This document shows positions 1 through 5,570 of a stretch of DNA of 5,570 nt, in pieces. The stretch lies in assembly GCA_023419055.1 (NCBI GenBank), contig JAEZYO010000009.1, positions 1-5,570 on the forward strand, given 5' to 3'. The position numbers were made by a program, and so were the translations under genes. Every line of letters begins with the position of its first letter. Position 1 is the stretch's first letter. The DNA is from Pseudomonadota bacterium (GTDB lineage: Bacteria; Myxococcota; Polyangia; Polyangiales; Polyangiaceae). The notes under the pieces were generated by a model that worked only from the letters and a program-made list of their open reading frames with translations, had not been told where the DNA came from and did not search any database.

Positions 1-1007
1 ACCTCACGCCGCGCGGCGTGACGCTCGCCGCCGAGGACATCCGCGAGGGCATAGCGGGCGTGCTCTCGGTGTTCGTCGCCGAGCCGCAGTTCCAGGGCCA
101 GACCAAGGATCGCCTCAACAACCCCGAGGTGCAGTCCGCCGTGGACGGCGCCGTGAGGCCCGCGCTCGAGCAGTGGCTGAACTCGAACCGCAGCATCGCC
201 GAGCAGGTCGTCGCGCGCATCATCCTGGCGGCGCGCGCCCGAGAGGCTTCACGCGCGGCGAGCGCCCAGGTCACGCGCAAGACCGCGACCAGCGGGCGAC
301 TCACGCTGCCCGGAAAGCTGAGCGACTGCCTCTCCAACGACCGCGCGCACACCGAGCTCTTCATCGTCGAGGGTGATTCAGCAGGCGGCTCCGCCAAGCA
401 GGGCCGCGATCGCAACCGGCAAGCGATCCTGCCGCTCCGCGGCAAGGTGCTCAACACCGAGGGCCTGGCGCTCGGGAAGGTGCTCGAGAACAAGGAGCTC
501 GCCGATCTCGTGACCGCGCTCGGTTGCGGCGTCGGCGCGAACTTCGACCTCGGCCGTCTGCGCTACCAGCGCGTCGTGTTGCTCGCGGACGCGGACTCCG
601 ACGGGCACCACATCACGACGCTCCTGCTCACGTTCTTCTACCGGCACCTGCCCGATCTGATCAGGAACGATCGAGTGTTCATCGCGGTCCCGCCGCTCTA
701 CCGCATCGACATCGGCAAGGAGACCCACTGGGCCGCCGACGACGAGGATCGCGATCGCATCCTGAAGGAGAAGCAGAAAGGCAACGCCAAGGCAGACATC
801 ACCCGCTTCAAGGGTCTCGGCGAAATGATGCCGGCGGTCCTCTGGGAGACCACGCTCAACCCGAAGACGCGCCGCATGCTGCGCGTCGGCATCGCGGACG
901 CCCTCGAGACCGATCGCGTGATGAACGAGCTGATGGGCAAAGATCCGAGCGCGCGCTTCCACTTCATCATGGACCGCGCAGAAGAGGCCGAAGAGCTCGA
1001 TGTTTGA
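1..1007 (+). CDS. parE: DNA topoisomerase IV subunit B (ParE-like), 3' part, truncated by window start
   Basis: This is the C-terminal part of a type IIA topoisomerase ATPase/TOPRIM subunit. With ParC such a subunit decatenates and relaxes chromosomes in the cytoplasm. The frame is open from base 3 and stops with TGA at 1005-1007, so the ATPase domain lies outside the window. The end of the transducer domain comes first (FQGQTKDRL, about 90-120). The TOPRIM domain follows: EGDSAGGSA from base 369 supplies the metal-binding Glu, and DADSDG from base 588 supplies the Asp pair. RFKGLGEM starts at base 804 and [10 protein letters not shown] follows. There is no long insertion of the kind seen in proteobacterial GyrB. 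Ser in DADSDG (GyrB usually has DADVDG), RFKGLGEM rather than RYKGLGEM, and PPLYRID all favour ParE. ALGCG and LLLTFFYR resemble GyrB. The B-subunit call is very safe; ParE over GyrB is about two to one. No parC is visible. Confidence 0.9.
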   Translation, partial: LTPRGVTLAAEDIREGIAGVLSVFVAEPQFQGQTKDRLNNPEVQSAVDGAVRPALEQWLNSNRSIAEQVVARIILAARAREASRAASAQVTRKTATSGRLTLPGKLSDCLSNDRAHTELFIVEGDSAGGSAKQGRDRNRQAILPLRGKVLNTEGLALGKVLENKELADLVTALGCGVGANFDLGRLRYQRVVLLADADSDGHHITTLLLTFFYRHLPDLIRNDRVFIAVPPLYRIDIGKETHWAADDEDRDRILKEKQKGNAKADITRFKGLGEMMPAVLWETTLNPKTRRMLRVGIADALETDRVMNELMGKDPSARFHFIMDRAEEAEELDV

Positions 1008-1120
1008 GCTTGAATCAGCGCCGCTCGGCCGAACGGTCGGTCTCCGCTTCTTGCCGAATTTGCGAGACCTTGCGTGCTCTTGCTTGAGACGAGCCGGATC
1101 CTGGGCTAACGCGGGGCCGC

Positions 1121-1135
1121 CGTGTGTCGCACACG
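1121..1135 (+). repeat. Perfect inverted repeat in the bamA leader
   Basis: CGTGTG and CACACG flank a TCG loop, giving a six-base-pair perfect stem. It lies 81 bases before the bamA ATG and has no following T-run, so it is not a standard intrinsic terminator. It could be an operator half-site pair, an RNA leader hairpin, or chance in GC-rich DNA. Confidence 0.4.
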
Positions 1136-1205
1136 CGTAACGCAAGAATCCGTCCGAGCGCGCCTCGGCTGCGCGAGCTCCAACCCCCGGACGTCGTGCG
1201 GCATC

Positions 1206-1209
1206 GAGG
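1206..1209 (+). promoter_or_regulatory. Ribosome binding site deciding the bamA start
   Basis: GAGG lies seven bases before the ATG at 1217. That ATG is followed at once by a typical signal peptide, so this site supports 1217 over the upstream in-frame GTG at 1124. Confidence 0.6.
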
Positions 1210-1216
1210 CTCGCTC

Positions 1217-3802
1217 ATGAATTTGCGCTCGCTCGCGCGTCGGGTGAAAGCCCTGCTCTTGGTGGCAAGCCTGGCACTGCCCGTCCAGGCCCAGCCCGCC
1301 CCTGCGGCTCCCCCGCCCGCGCCCCCCGCCGCTCCCGCCCCGGACGCACCGGCTCCGCCGGCTGACGACGCTCCGCTCCCCCGCGGCGACGCGCCCGTGG
1401 GAGACGACACGCTCCCCGCGCCCCGCGTCCCGCCGAGCGAGGCGGAGCTCGCGAACGGGCTGCCGATCCTCTCCATCGAGGTCGGCGGTAATCGCCGGGT
1501 CACGCGCGAGGACGTGCTCACCTACCTGCGCGAGCAGGTGGGCGCCCCCTTCAACTCCGAGTCGCTGACCCAGGACGTCCGGGAGCTCTATAACTCCGGG
1601 TTCTTCGACGACATCGAGGTCGATCTCGAGCGGCGGGACGAAGGTGTCCGCCTCCGCTTCATCGTCCGAGAGCGGCCGAGCATCGCTCGCATCACCTTCG
1701 AGGGGAACAGCGACCTCGAGGCCGAGGACATCACCGAGGGCATCGAGCTCAAGGAGAACACCGTCCTCAGCCTGCCGGCCGTACGGCGCTCGATCCAGAA
1801 GATCCGCGACATGTACGCGGAGAAGGGCTTCTTCCTCGCCGAAGCCCAGAGCGAAGTCATCCCACTCAAGGACAACGAGGTCGAGGTCAAATTCAAGATC
1901 ACCCAGCACGAGCAGGTGAGCGTCAAGCGCATCACCTTCATCGGTAACGAGCACATCTCGAGCGAGGAGCTCCGGGGGGTGATGTTCACCGGTAACGCCG
2001 GGTTCTTCGCGTTCGGCTCGGGTGGTCCTTTCCGTCAGGACGCCTTCGAGCGCGACGTCGCGGTGATCAGCGCCCTCTACTACGACCGCGGGTTCCTCGC
2101 CGTCAGCATCAACACCCCCCGCATCATGCTGACGCCGGATCGGAGCGGCATCGAGCTCTCGATCACCATCGACGAGGGCCCGCGCTTCAAGATCCGCCAG
2201 CTTCGCGTCTACGAGCGCGGACCGGACGGGCGCGAGGTGGAGCCGATCGACGGTCGGCGAAACCTACGAAATATGCTGCGGGCGAAGTCCGGCGACTACT
2301 TCAACCGCGCGCAGCTGCTCGAGGATCTCCAAACCGTACGAACCCTCTACCGCGACCACGGCTACGCCAACGTCGACGCGACGCCGCAGACCAACCTCGA
2401 TCCTGCCACGAACGAGGTCGACGTCGTCGTCCCCGTCGAACGCGGCCCGCTCGTCTACTTCGAGCGCATCGAGGTGCGCGGCAACTCGAAGACCCGCGAC
2501 AAGGTGATCCGGCGCGAGCTCGAGGTGGCCGAGGGCGACAAGTTCAGCGAGACGCTGCTCGACCGCAGCAAGAGACGCGTGACCGCGCTCGGCTTCTTCG
2601 AGCGCGTGGACGTTTCCACCGAGCAGGGCTCTGCGCCCGACCGGATGAACGTCTACATCGAGGTCACCGAGCGCCCGACCGGTACGTTCCAGGTGGGCGC
2701 CGGCTTCTCGAGCATCGAAAATTTCATCGCCACGGCGCAGGTCCAGCAGGCAAACCTGTTCGGTAACGGGCAAAGCCTCTCGCTCCAGGCGCAGGTCAGC
2801 ACGCTCCGTCAGACCATCGATCTTCGCTTCTTCGAGCCCTACTTCCTCGACAGCCCGTTCAACTTCACGATCAGCCTCTACGACCAGCAGCGCATCTACC
2901 GCGACTTCTCGCAGGAGAGCCTGGGCGGTGCGCTGACCTTCGGCTACCCGCTCATCGAGCCCGAGCTGACCGCTTCGCTCACGTACACGCTGGAGCAAGA
3001 CGAGGTCTCGACCCAGCGCCGCTCGACCCTGCTCGGGACCTCGGGTGCCACCAGCGTCTTCACGCGCCTGCCGCTCGCGAACCTGTTCAACGACGGCCTC
3101 ACCTCGAGCCTGCGTCCCGCCCTCACGTTCGATACGCGCGACAACCGGCTCTTCCCCACGAGCGGCATCTACCTCTACGGCTCGACCGAGCTCGCGGCGG
3201 CCGCGTTCGGCTCGGACAACGAGTTCCTCCGCCACCGCTTCACGGGCCGCTTCTACTACCCGCTCGGCGCGGGCTTCGTCGTGAAGCTCAACTCCGAGCT
3301 CGGCCACGTGACGAGCCCCTCGGACGAAGGCGTGCCGATTTTCGCCCGCTTCTTCCTGGGCGGCATCATGGACGTCCGCGGCTTCACGTTCCGCTCGATA
3401 GGTCCTCGCGTCGGCCTCACGGGGTCCACCGATCCGAACAGCGCGCCGATCACCAACGGCGCGAACATCGGCGGTAACCTGATGTACTTCCAGAACCTCG
3501 AGCTGGAGCTCCCCATCGTCGAGTCCGTAGGGCTCCGCGGCGTCATCTTCACGGACGCGGGCAACGCCTGGAACCTCGAGCGCAACTACTGCGACACGGG
3601 CGGCGTGGCGATCGCCTACGACGAGATCAGCCCCTGCTTCGACGGCATCTCGAGCCTCACCCGCCTCCGCACCTCCTGGGGCTTCGGCTTCCGCTGGTTC
3701 TCGCCGCTCGGCCCGCTGCGTTTCGAGTGGGGCTACCCGTTCAAGCGGCTGCCGTACGAAGACTCGTCCGTGTTCGAGTTCACCATCGGCAACTTCTTCT
3801 GA
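1217..3802 (+). CDS. bamA: Outer membrane protein assembly factor BamA
   Basis: BamA is the Omp85-family core of the BAM complex and folds and inserts beta-barrel proteins into the outer membrane. The product is 861 residues. ATG 1217 is chosen because it follows a Shine-Dalgarno site and opens a signal peptide: Arg/Lys-rich start, hydrophobic core at about 12-21, likely cut after VQA at 25. A Pro/Ala-rich linker spans about 26-72. Five POTRA domains follow at roughly 83-153, 155-230, 235-321, 324-411 and 412-487, several with the FEGN/FIGN/VRGN type turn. The barrel runs from about 490 to 861. It includes the conserved VRGF motif of loop 6 (720-723), FTDAGNAW, SPLGPLRFEWGYPFK near the end, and a C-terminal aromatic beta-signal (VFEFTIGNFF). 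The protein is longer than the 810 residues of E. coli BamA mainly because of the linker. Its only two cysteines (792, 807) sit in a predicted surface loop. No skp/ompH or lpxD gene follows, unlike many Gram-negative bamA loci. Confidence 0.96.
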   Translation: MNLRSLARRVKALLLVASLALPVQAQPAPAAPPPAPPAAPAPDAPAPPADDAPLPRGDAPVGDDTLPAPRVPPSEAELANGLPILSIEVGGNRRVTREDVLTYLREQVGAPFNSESLTQDVRELYNSGFFDDIEVDLERRDEGVRLRFIVRERPSIARITFEGNSDLEAEDITEGIELKENTVLSLPAVRRSIQKIRDMYAEKGFFLAEAQSEVIPLKDNEVEVKFKITQHEQVSVKRITFIGNEHISSEELRGVMFTGNAGFFAFGSGGPFRQDAFERDVAVISALYYDRGFLAVSINTPRIMLTPDRSGIELSITIDEGPRFKIRQLRVYERGPDGREVEPIDGRRNLRNMLRAKSGDYFNRAQLLEDLQTVRTLYRDHGYANVDATPQTNLDPATNEVDVVVPVERGPLVYFERIEVRGNSKTRDKVIRRELEVAEGDKFSETLLDRSKRRVTALGFFERVDVSTEQGSAPDRMNVYIEVTERPTGTFQVGAGFSSIENFIATAQVQQANLFGNGQSLSLQAQVSTLRQTIDLRFFEPYFLDSPFNFTISLYDQQRIYRDFSQESLGGALTFGYPLIEPELTASLTYTLEQDEVSTQRRSTLLGTSGATSVFTRLPLANLFNDGLTSSLRPALTFDTRDNRLFPTSGIYLYGSTELAAAAFGSDNEFLRHRFTGRFYYPLGAGFVVKLNSELGHVTSPSDEGVPIFARFFLGGIMDVRGFTFRSIGPRVGLTGSTDPNSAPITNGANIGGNLMYFQNLELELPIVESVGLRGVIFTDAGNAWNLERNYCDTGGVAIAYDEISPCFDGISSLTRLRTSWGFGFRWFSPLGPLRFEWGYPFKRLPYEDSSVFEFTIGNFF

Positions 3803-3836
3803 GACGGCTCGCGCGTTCGAGCGACCAGGGGCCCAG

Positions 3837-4130
3837 GTGGGGACGCGCAAACGCGCGGCCGCGAACCGACCCCGGTGGGAGCAGCCCTTGACGGGCGGAA
3901 GCGGCTTCGGGACCATCGCGGATCGAATGGTGGACGGGCCGGGTCATCGCGTGCTGAAGGGGCGCTTCGAGCTGCTCGATCGAATCCGCACGGAGGGCCG
4001 CCACCGCGCCTACGTCGGGCGCGATCTCGCGACTGGCAGCAGCGTCTTCATCAAGCACCTGCCCTGGTCGTAGATCCGAGACTGGAAGACGGTCGAGCTC
4101 TTCGAGCGCGAGGCCGCGTCAGCGTTCGGG
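3837..4130 (+). pseudogene. Ser/Thr protein kinase N-lobe remnant, interrupted by TAG
   Basis: The reading frame starting at GTG 3837 or ATG 3927 encodes the first strands of a Hanks-type kinase. GRFELLDRI leads into a glycine-loop region and AYVGRDLATG, then VFIKHL, whose Lys matches the ATP-binding lysine of the VAIK motif. A TAG stands at 4071-4073. In the same frame the similarity continues after it with IRDWKTVELFEREAAS, the pattern that leads to helix C, where FEREA carries the expected Glu. Similarity stops near 4120, so the HRD and DFG motifs and the whole C-lobe are missing. The glycine loop is poor: in IRTEGRHRAY most glycines of GxGxxG are replaced, so the parent may already have been an atypical kinase. 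One base change (for example CAG or GAG to TAG) could explain the stop. The kinase family match is by eye. It looks dead, but a sequencing error at the TAG would not restore the missing C-lobe. Confidence 0.7.
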
Positions 4131-4309
4131 TCGAGTTCGAAGGCGGAACGGGGTTGTCGCGCTCCGCCGTGGTCCTGGATGGTGGGACGAGATCGGAGAA
4201 CGACTGCCTGCGCGCGAGCTTGAAGGAGCTGTCCTTGACCAAGCCGGGTCGCGACGATCAGCTCGTCAACGTCCATACTCGCATCGAGTACGGGAAGGTC
4301 GCTCAGTGA
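4112..4309 (+). pseudogene. C-terminal tail of a TonB/AgmX-like or related protein, remnant
   Basis: The frame differs from that of the preceding kinase remnant and ends with TGA at 4307-4309. It begins around GRVSVRVEF, has a central ENDCLRASLKEL helix and ends with a strand-like VNVHTRIEYG. This strand, Cys-containing helix, strand pattern resembles the C-terminal domain of TonB-like proteins and the C-termini of some myxobacterial AgmX-type proteins. That is a visual resemblance only. Codons here are mostly G/C-ending, which supports past coding. No start codon or N-terminal part can be assigned in this frame: the bases before 4112 read better as kinase in the other frame. It may be the tail of the same ancestral gene after an internal deletion, or of a different gene joined by deletion. 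Confidence 0.4.
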
Positions 4310-4881
4310 CGGAACGACAGCTCGCAGCCCGCTCGTGGCTCTGCTCCGCGCGCGCCTCCTGTCGTTCGCCTCGCTCTCCGTCTTCGCAGTCCGGCTCTTT
4401 CGCCTGGAAGGTGTTGGCGCTGGCGGTCCTCCCCACGTACGCGCTCTCCTCGATCTTCCACCTGCTCGTCCTCCGGGTCCTCCATGGTCGAGCCGGCAGA
4501 AGCGCTCCCTACGACGGCCATCGCGGAGCCAGCGGCTCCGAGCGTGAAGGCGAGCGACGCCGTCGCGCTCAGCCAGCACCTCCTACAAACCCGCTCGTGG
4601 GTCAGGGTGGCGGGCGCCTTCCACGGCGGCATCGTCCTGTCGATCTCCTCGCGACGGCGCGCGACCTGTCGCTCGGGGACGAGACGACCAAGGCCGGCAC
4701 GTGGCTCATCCCCATCGTGACCGCCGCGCTTTCTTGTTACGTCCTTCTCGCGGCCGGGAGGGTGGAGCTCCGGGGCCCGAACAGCGAGGCGTTGCCGCGG
4801 CTCGCGCGCGCCCTCCACGGCCACCACGGGCTCTGGGTCGGGTGGGCGCTGGTCGTCGCCCTCAAGCTCATTCTCTCGTGA
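4306..4881 (+). pseudogene. Membrane protein gene with apparent frameshifts, family not recognised
   Basis: An open frame runs from GTG 4306, overlapping the previous TGA in the four bases GTGA, to TGA at 4879-4881. The G/C-ending codon signal and hydrophobic segments do not stay in it. About 4335-4395 reads best in another frame (LLSFASLSVFAVRLF). About 4395-4485 reads in the first frame (VLALAVLPTYALSSIFHLLV). About 4484-4648 reads in the third (a Pro/Ala stretch, then WVRVAGAFHGGIVLSI). About 4648-4881 returns to the first (TWLIPIVTAALSCYVLLAAG, then WVGWALVVALKLILS at the C-terminus). Joined together this gives about five possible membrane helices in roughly 190 residues. The simplest reading is a small inner-membrane protein gene with several indels. 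The GTGA overlap suggests it was once translated together with the gene before it. An intact 191-residue protein in the first frame is possible, but its middle is Arg/Gly/Pro-rich and unlike a real protein. Confidence 0.45.
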
Positions 4882-4938
4882 TCCCGGTGAGTTGCGCGCC
4901 CAGGTAACGGATCCCTCGCCCCCGGCGTACTCAAGGGC

Positions 4939-5570
4939 ATGACTCGCTCCGCCCTCCCCGCCCGGCGCGTCTTCTCCCTGACCGCCGCCGGCATCGTCAC
5001 CCTCTTCGGTTTGGCGTCCACCCAGGCCTGCTCGCGCCGCTCGGCTCCGTCCCCGGAGACCAACGCGGCGAACACTCCGGCGTCCGCGGCCTCGGCGCAG
5101 CCGCTGCCCCGCGCGCTCTCGGCCCGCACCTACGCGAAGCCGTCCGACGCCGATCTCAAGAAGAAGCTCACTCCGCTCGAGTACGAGGTCACCCAGCGTG
5201 ACGCGACCGAACCGCCCTTCCAGAACCAGTTCTGGGACAACCACCGCGACGGTTTGTACGTCGACGTCGCGAGCGGCGAGCCCCTCTTCAGCTCGCGAGA
5301 CAAGTTCGATTCCGGCACTGGTTGGCCGAGCTTCACTCGCCCGGTCGACCCCGCGCGCGTGGTGACGAAGAGCGACGTGTCGATCGGCGTCGAGCGCACC
5401 GAGGTCCGCTCACGCGACGGAGACTCGCACCTCGGCCACGTCTTCGACGACGGGCCGAAGCCGACGGGCCTGCGCTATTGCATCAACTCGGCTTCCCTGC
5501 GCTTCATCCCGGTGGATCGCCTCGAAGCCGAAGGCTACGGCGACTATCTGCCCCTCTTCACGGGCTCGGC
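4939..5570 (+). CDS. msrB: Exported peptide-methionine (R)-S-oxide reductase, 3' end cut by window
   Basis: MsrB reduces methionine-R-sulfoxide in proteins. Codons from ATG 4939 stay open to the window end (210 full codons, no stop), and the fold is essentially complete. The N-terminus has an ARRVFSL motif, a hydrophobic stretch (12-26) and Cys31 in TQAC. This resembles a Tat-type lipoprotein signal with a weak lipobox, so the enzyme likely acts in the periplasm or on a membrane surface. A Ser/Ala/Pro linker follows. The catalytic domain covers about 76-195: [35 protein letters not shown] (125-132), [11 protein letters not shown] (163-173) and [11 protein letters not shown] with catalytic Cys181. 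The zinc-binding CxxC pairs of E. coli MsrB are absent, and the usual resolving Cys position holds Thr127. AAGGG at 4933-4937 is too close to the ATG to be a normal Shine-Dalgarno site. No alternative in-frame start exists after the TGA at 4888-4890. Confidence 0.93.
   Translation, partial: MTRSALPARRVFSLTAAGIVTLFGLASTQACSRRSAPSPETNAANTPASAASAQPLPRALSARTYAKPSDADLKKKLTPLEYEVTQRDATEPPFQNQFWDNHRDGLYVDVASGEPLFSSRDKFDSGTGWPSFTRPVDPARVVTKSDVSIGVERTEVRSRDGDSHLGHVFDDGPKPTGLRYCINSASLRFIPVDRLEAEGYGDYLPLFTGS

Larger units (their letters stand above)
1008..1216 (+). other. Intergenic leader between parE and bamA
   Basis: These 209 bases hold no convincing gene. An in-frame GTG at 1124 would extend BamA by 31 residues, but that stretch is arginine- and proline-rich, looks nothing like an export signal, and would bury the signal peptide. 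The leader contains a perfect hairpin (1121-1135) and a Shine-Dalgarno-like GAGG (1206-1209). I see no good -35/-10 pair and no hairpin followed by a T-run, so I cannot place a terminator for parE or a promoter for bamA. The length does suggest that bamA has its own promoter here, which is inference only. Confidence 0.5.

Noticed and set aside
1026..1039. Hairpin after parE as a terminator
   Set aside because: The five-pair stem includes a G-T pair, and no T-run follows.
378..1145. Minus-strand frame opposite the topoisomerase gene
   Set aside because: It is a shadow of a well-conserved + strand gene, with no domain features.
1124..1216. In-frame GTG start giving BamA 31 extra residues
   Set aside because: The extension is Arg/Pro-rich, has no ribosome binding site that I could see, starts inside the hairpin stem and would place the signal peptide internally. 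ATG 1217 has GAGG at a good distance.
3807..3822. Hairpin after bamA (GCTCG and CGAGC) as a terminator
   Set aside because: The stem is only five pairs with a six-base loop and no T-run. Such stems are common by chance at this GC content.
2264..3916. Long minus-strand open frame (550 codons) opposite bamA
   Set aside because: It is the antisense shadow of a GC-rich gene: rich in Arg, Glu, Val and Ala with no recognisable domain, while the + strand encodes an unmistakable BamA.
4071..4073. TAG as a readthrough or recoded codon in an active kinase
   Set aside because: Reading through does not give a whole kinase, since similarity ends about 50 bases later and the catalytic loop is absent. No recoding signal was seen.
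4303..5244. Minus-strand frame of 313 codons across the remnants and the msrB start
   Set aside because: It overlaps a clear msrB on the other strand and consists of Arg/Gly/Glu-rich low-complexity sequence. A signal-peptide-like stretch inside it is the complement of an Ala-rich + strand segment.

Overview
The window is GC-rich, with coding strands strongly biased to G or C at third codon positions. It looks like a myxobacterium or a close relative (Myxococcota, perhaps the Polyangia/Sorangium side). That placement is inferred from base composition, a Hanks-type kinase remnant, a proline/alanine-rich exported-protein linker and the BamA type. It has not been tested by phylogeny. Every convincing gene reads on the + strand.

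Layout: (1) 1-1007, the 3' part of a type IIA topoisomerase B subunit, more ParE-like than GyrB-like, cut by the window start. (2) 1008-1216, a 209-bp leader with a perfect short hairpin at 1121-1135 and a Shine-Dalgarno site at 1206-1209. (3) 1217-3802, an intact 861-residue BamA with signal peptide, proline/alanine linker, five POTRA domains and a 16-strand-type barrel ending in Phe. (4) 3803-4938, about 1.1 kb with no intact gene that I can defend. It holds three remnants in a row: the N-lobe of a Ser/Thr kinase broken by an in-frame TAG, a short C-terminal tail resembling TonB/AgmX C-terminal domains in another frame, and a membrane-protein gene whose coding signal jumps between frames. 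(5) 4939 to the window end, a peptide-methionine (R)-S-oxide reductase (MsrB) with an export signal, missing only its stop codon and perhaps a few residues.

The intact genes serve separate jobs: chromosome decatenation (ParE), outer-membrane protein assembly (BamA) and repair of oxidised methionine outside the cytoplasm (MsrB). BamA and MsrB both act in the envelope, but nothing here shows that they are co-regulated. I saw no mobile element, CRISPR array, tRNA or rRNA. I did not find a clear new biological system. The most interesting parts are the stretch of decayed genes between bamA and msrB and the unusual cysteine arrangement of the exported MsrB.
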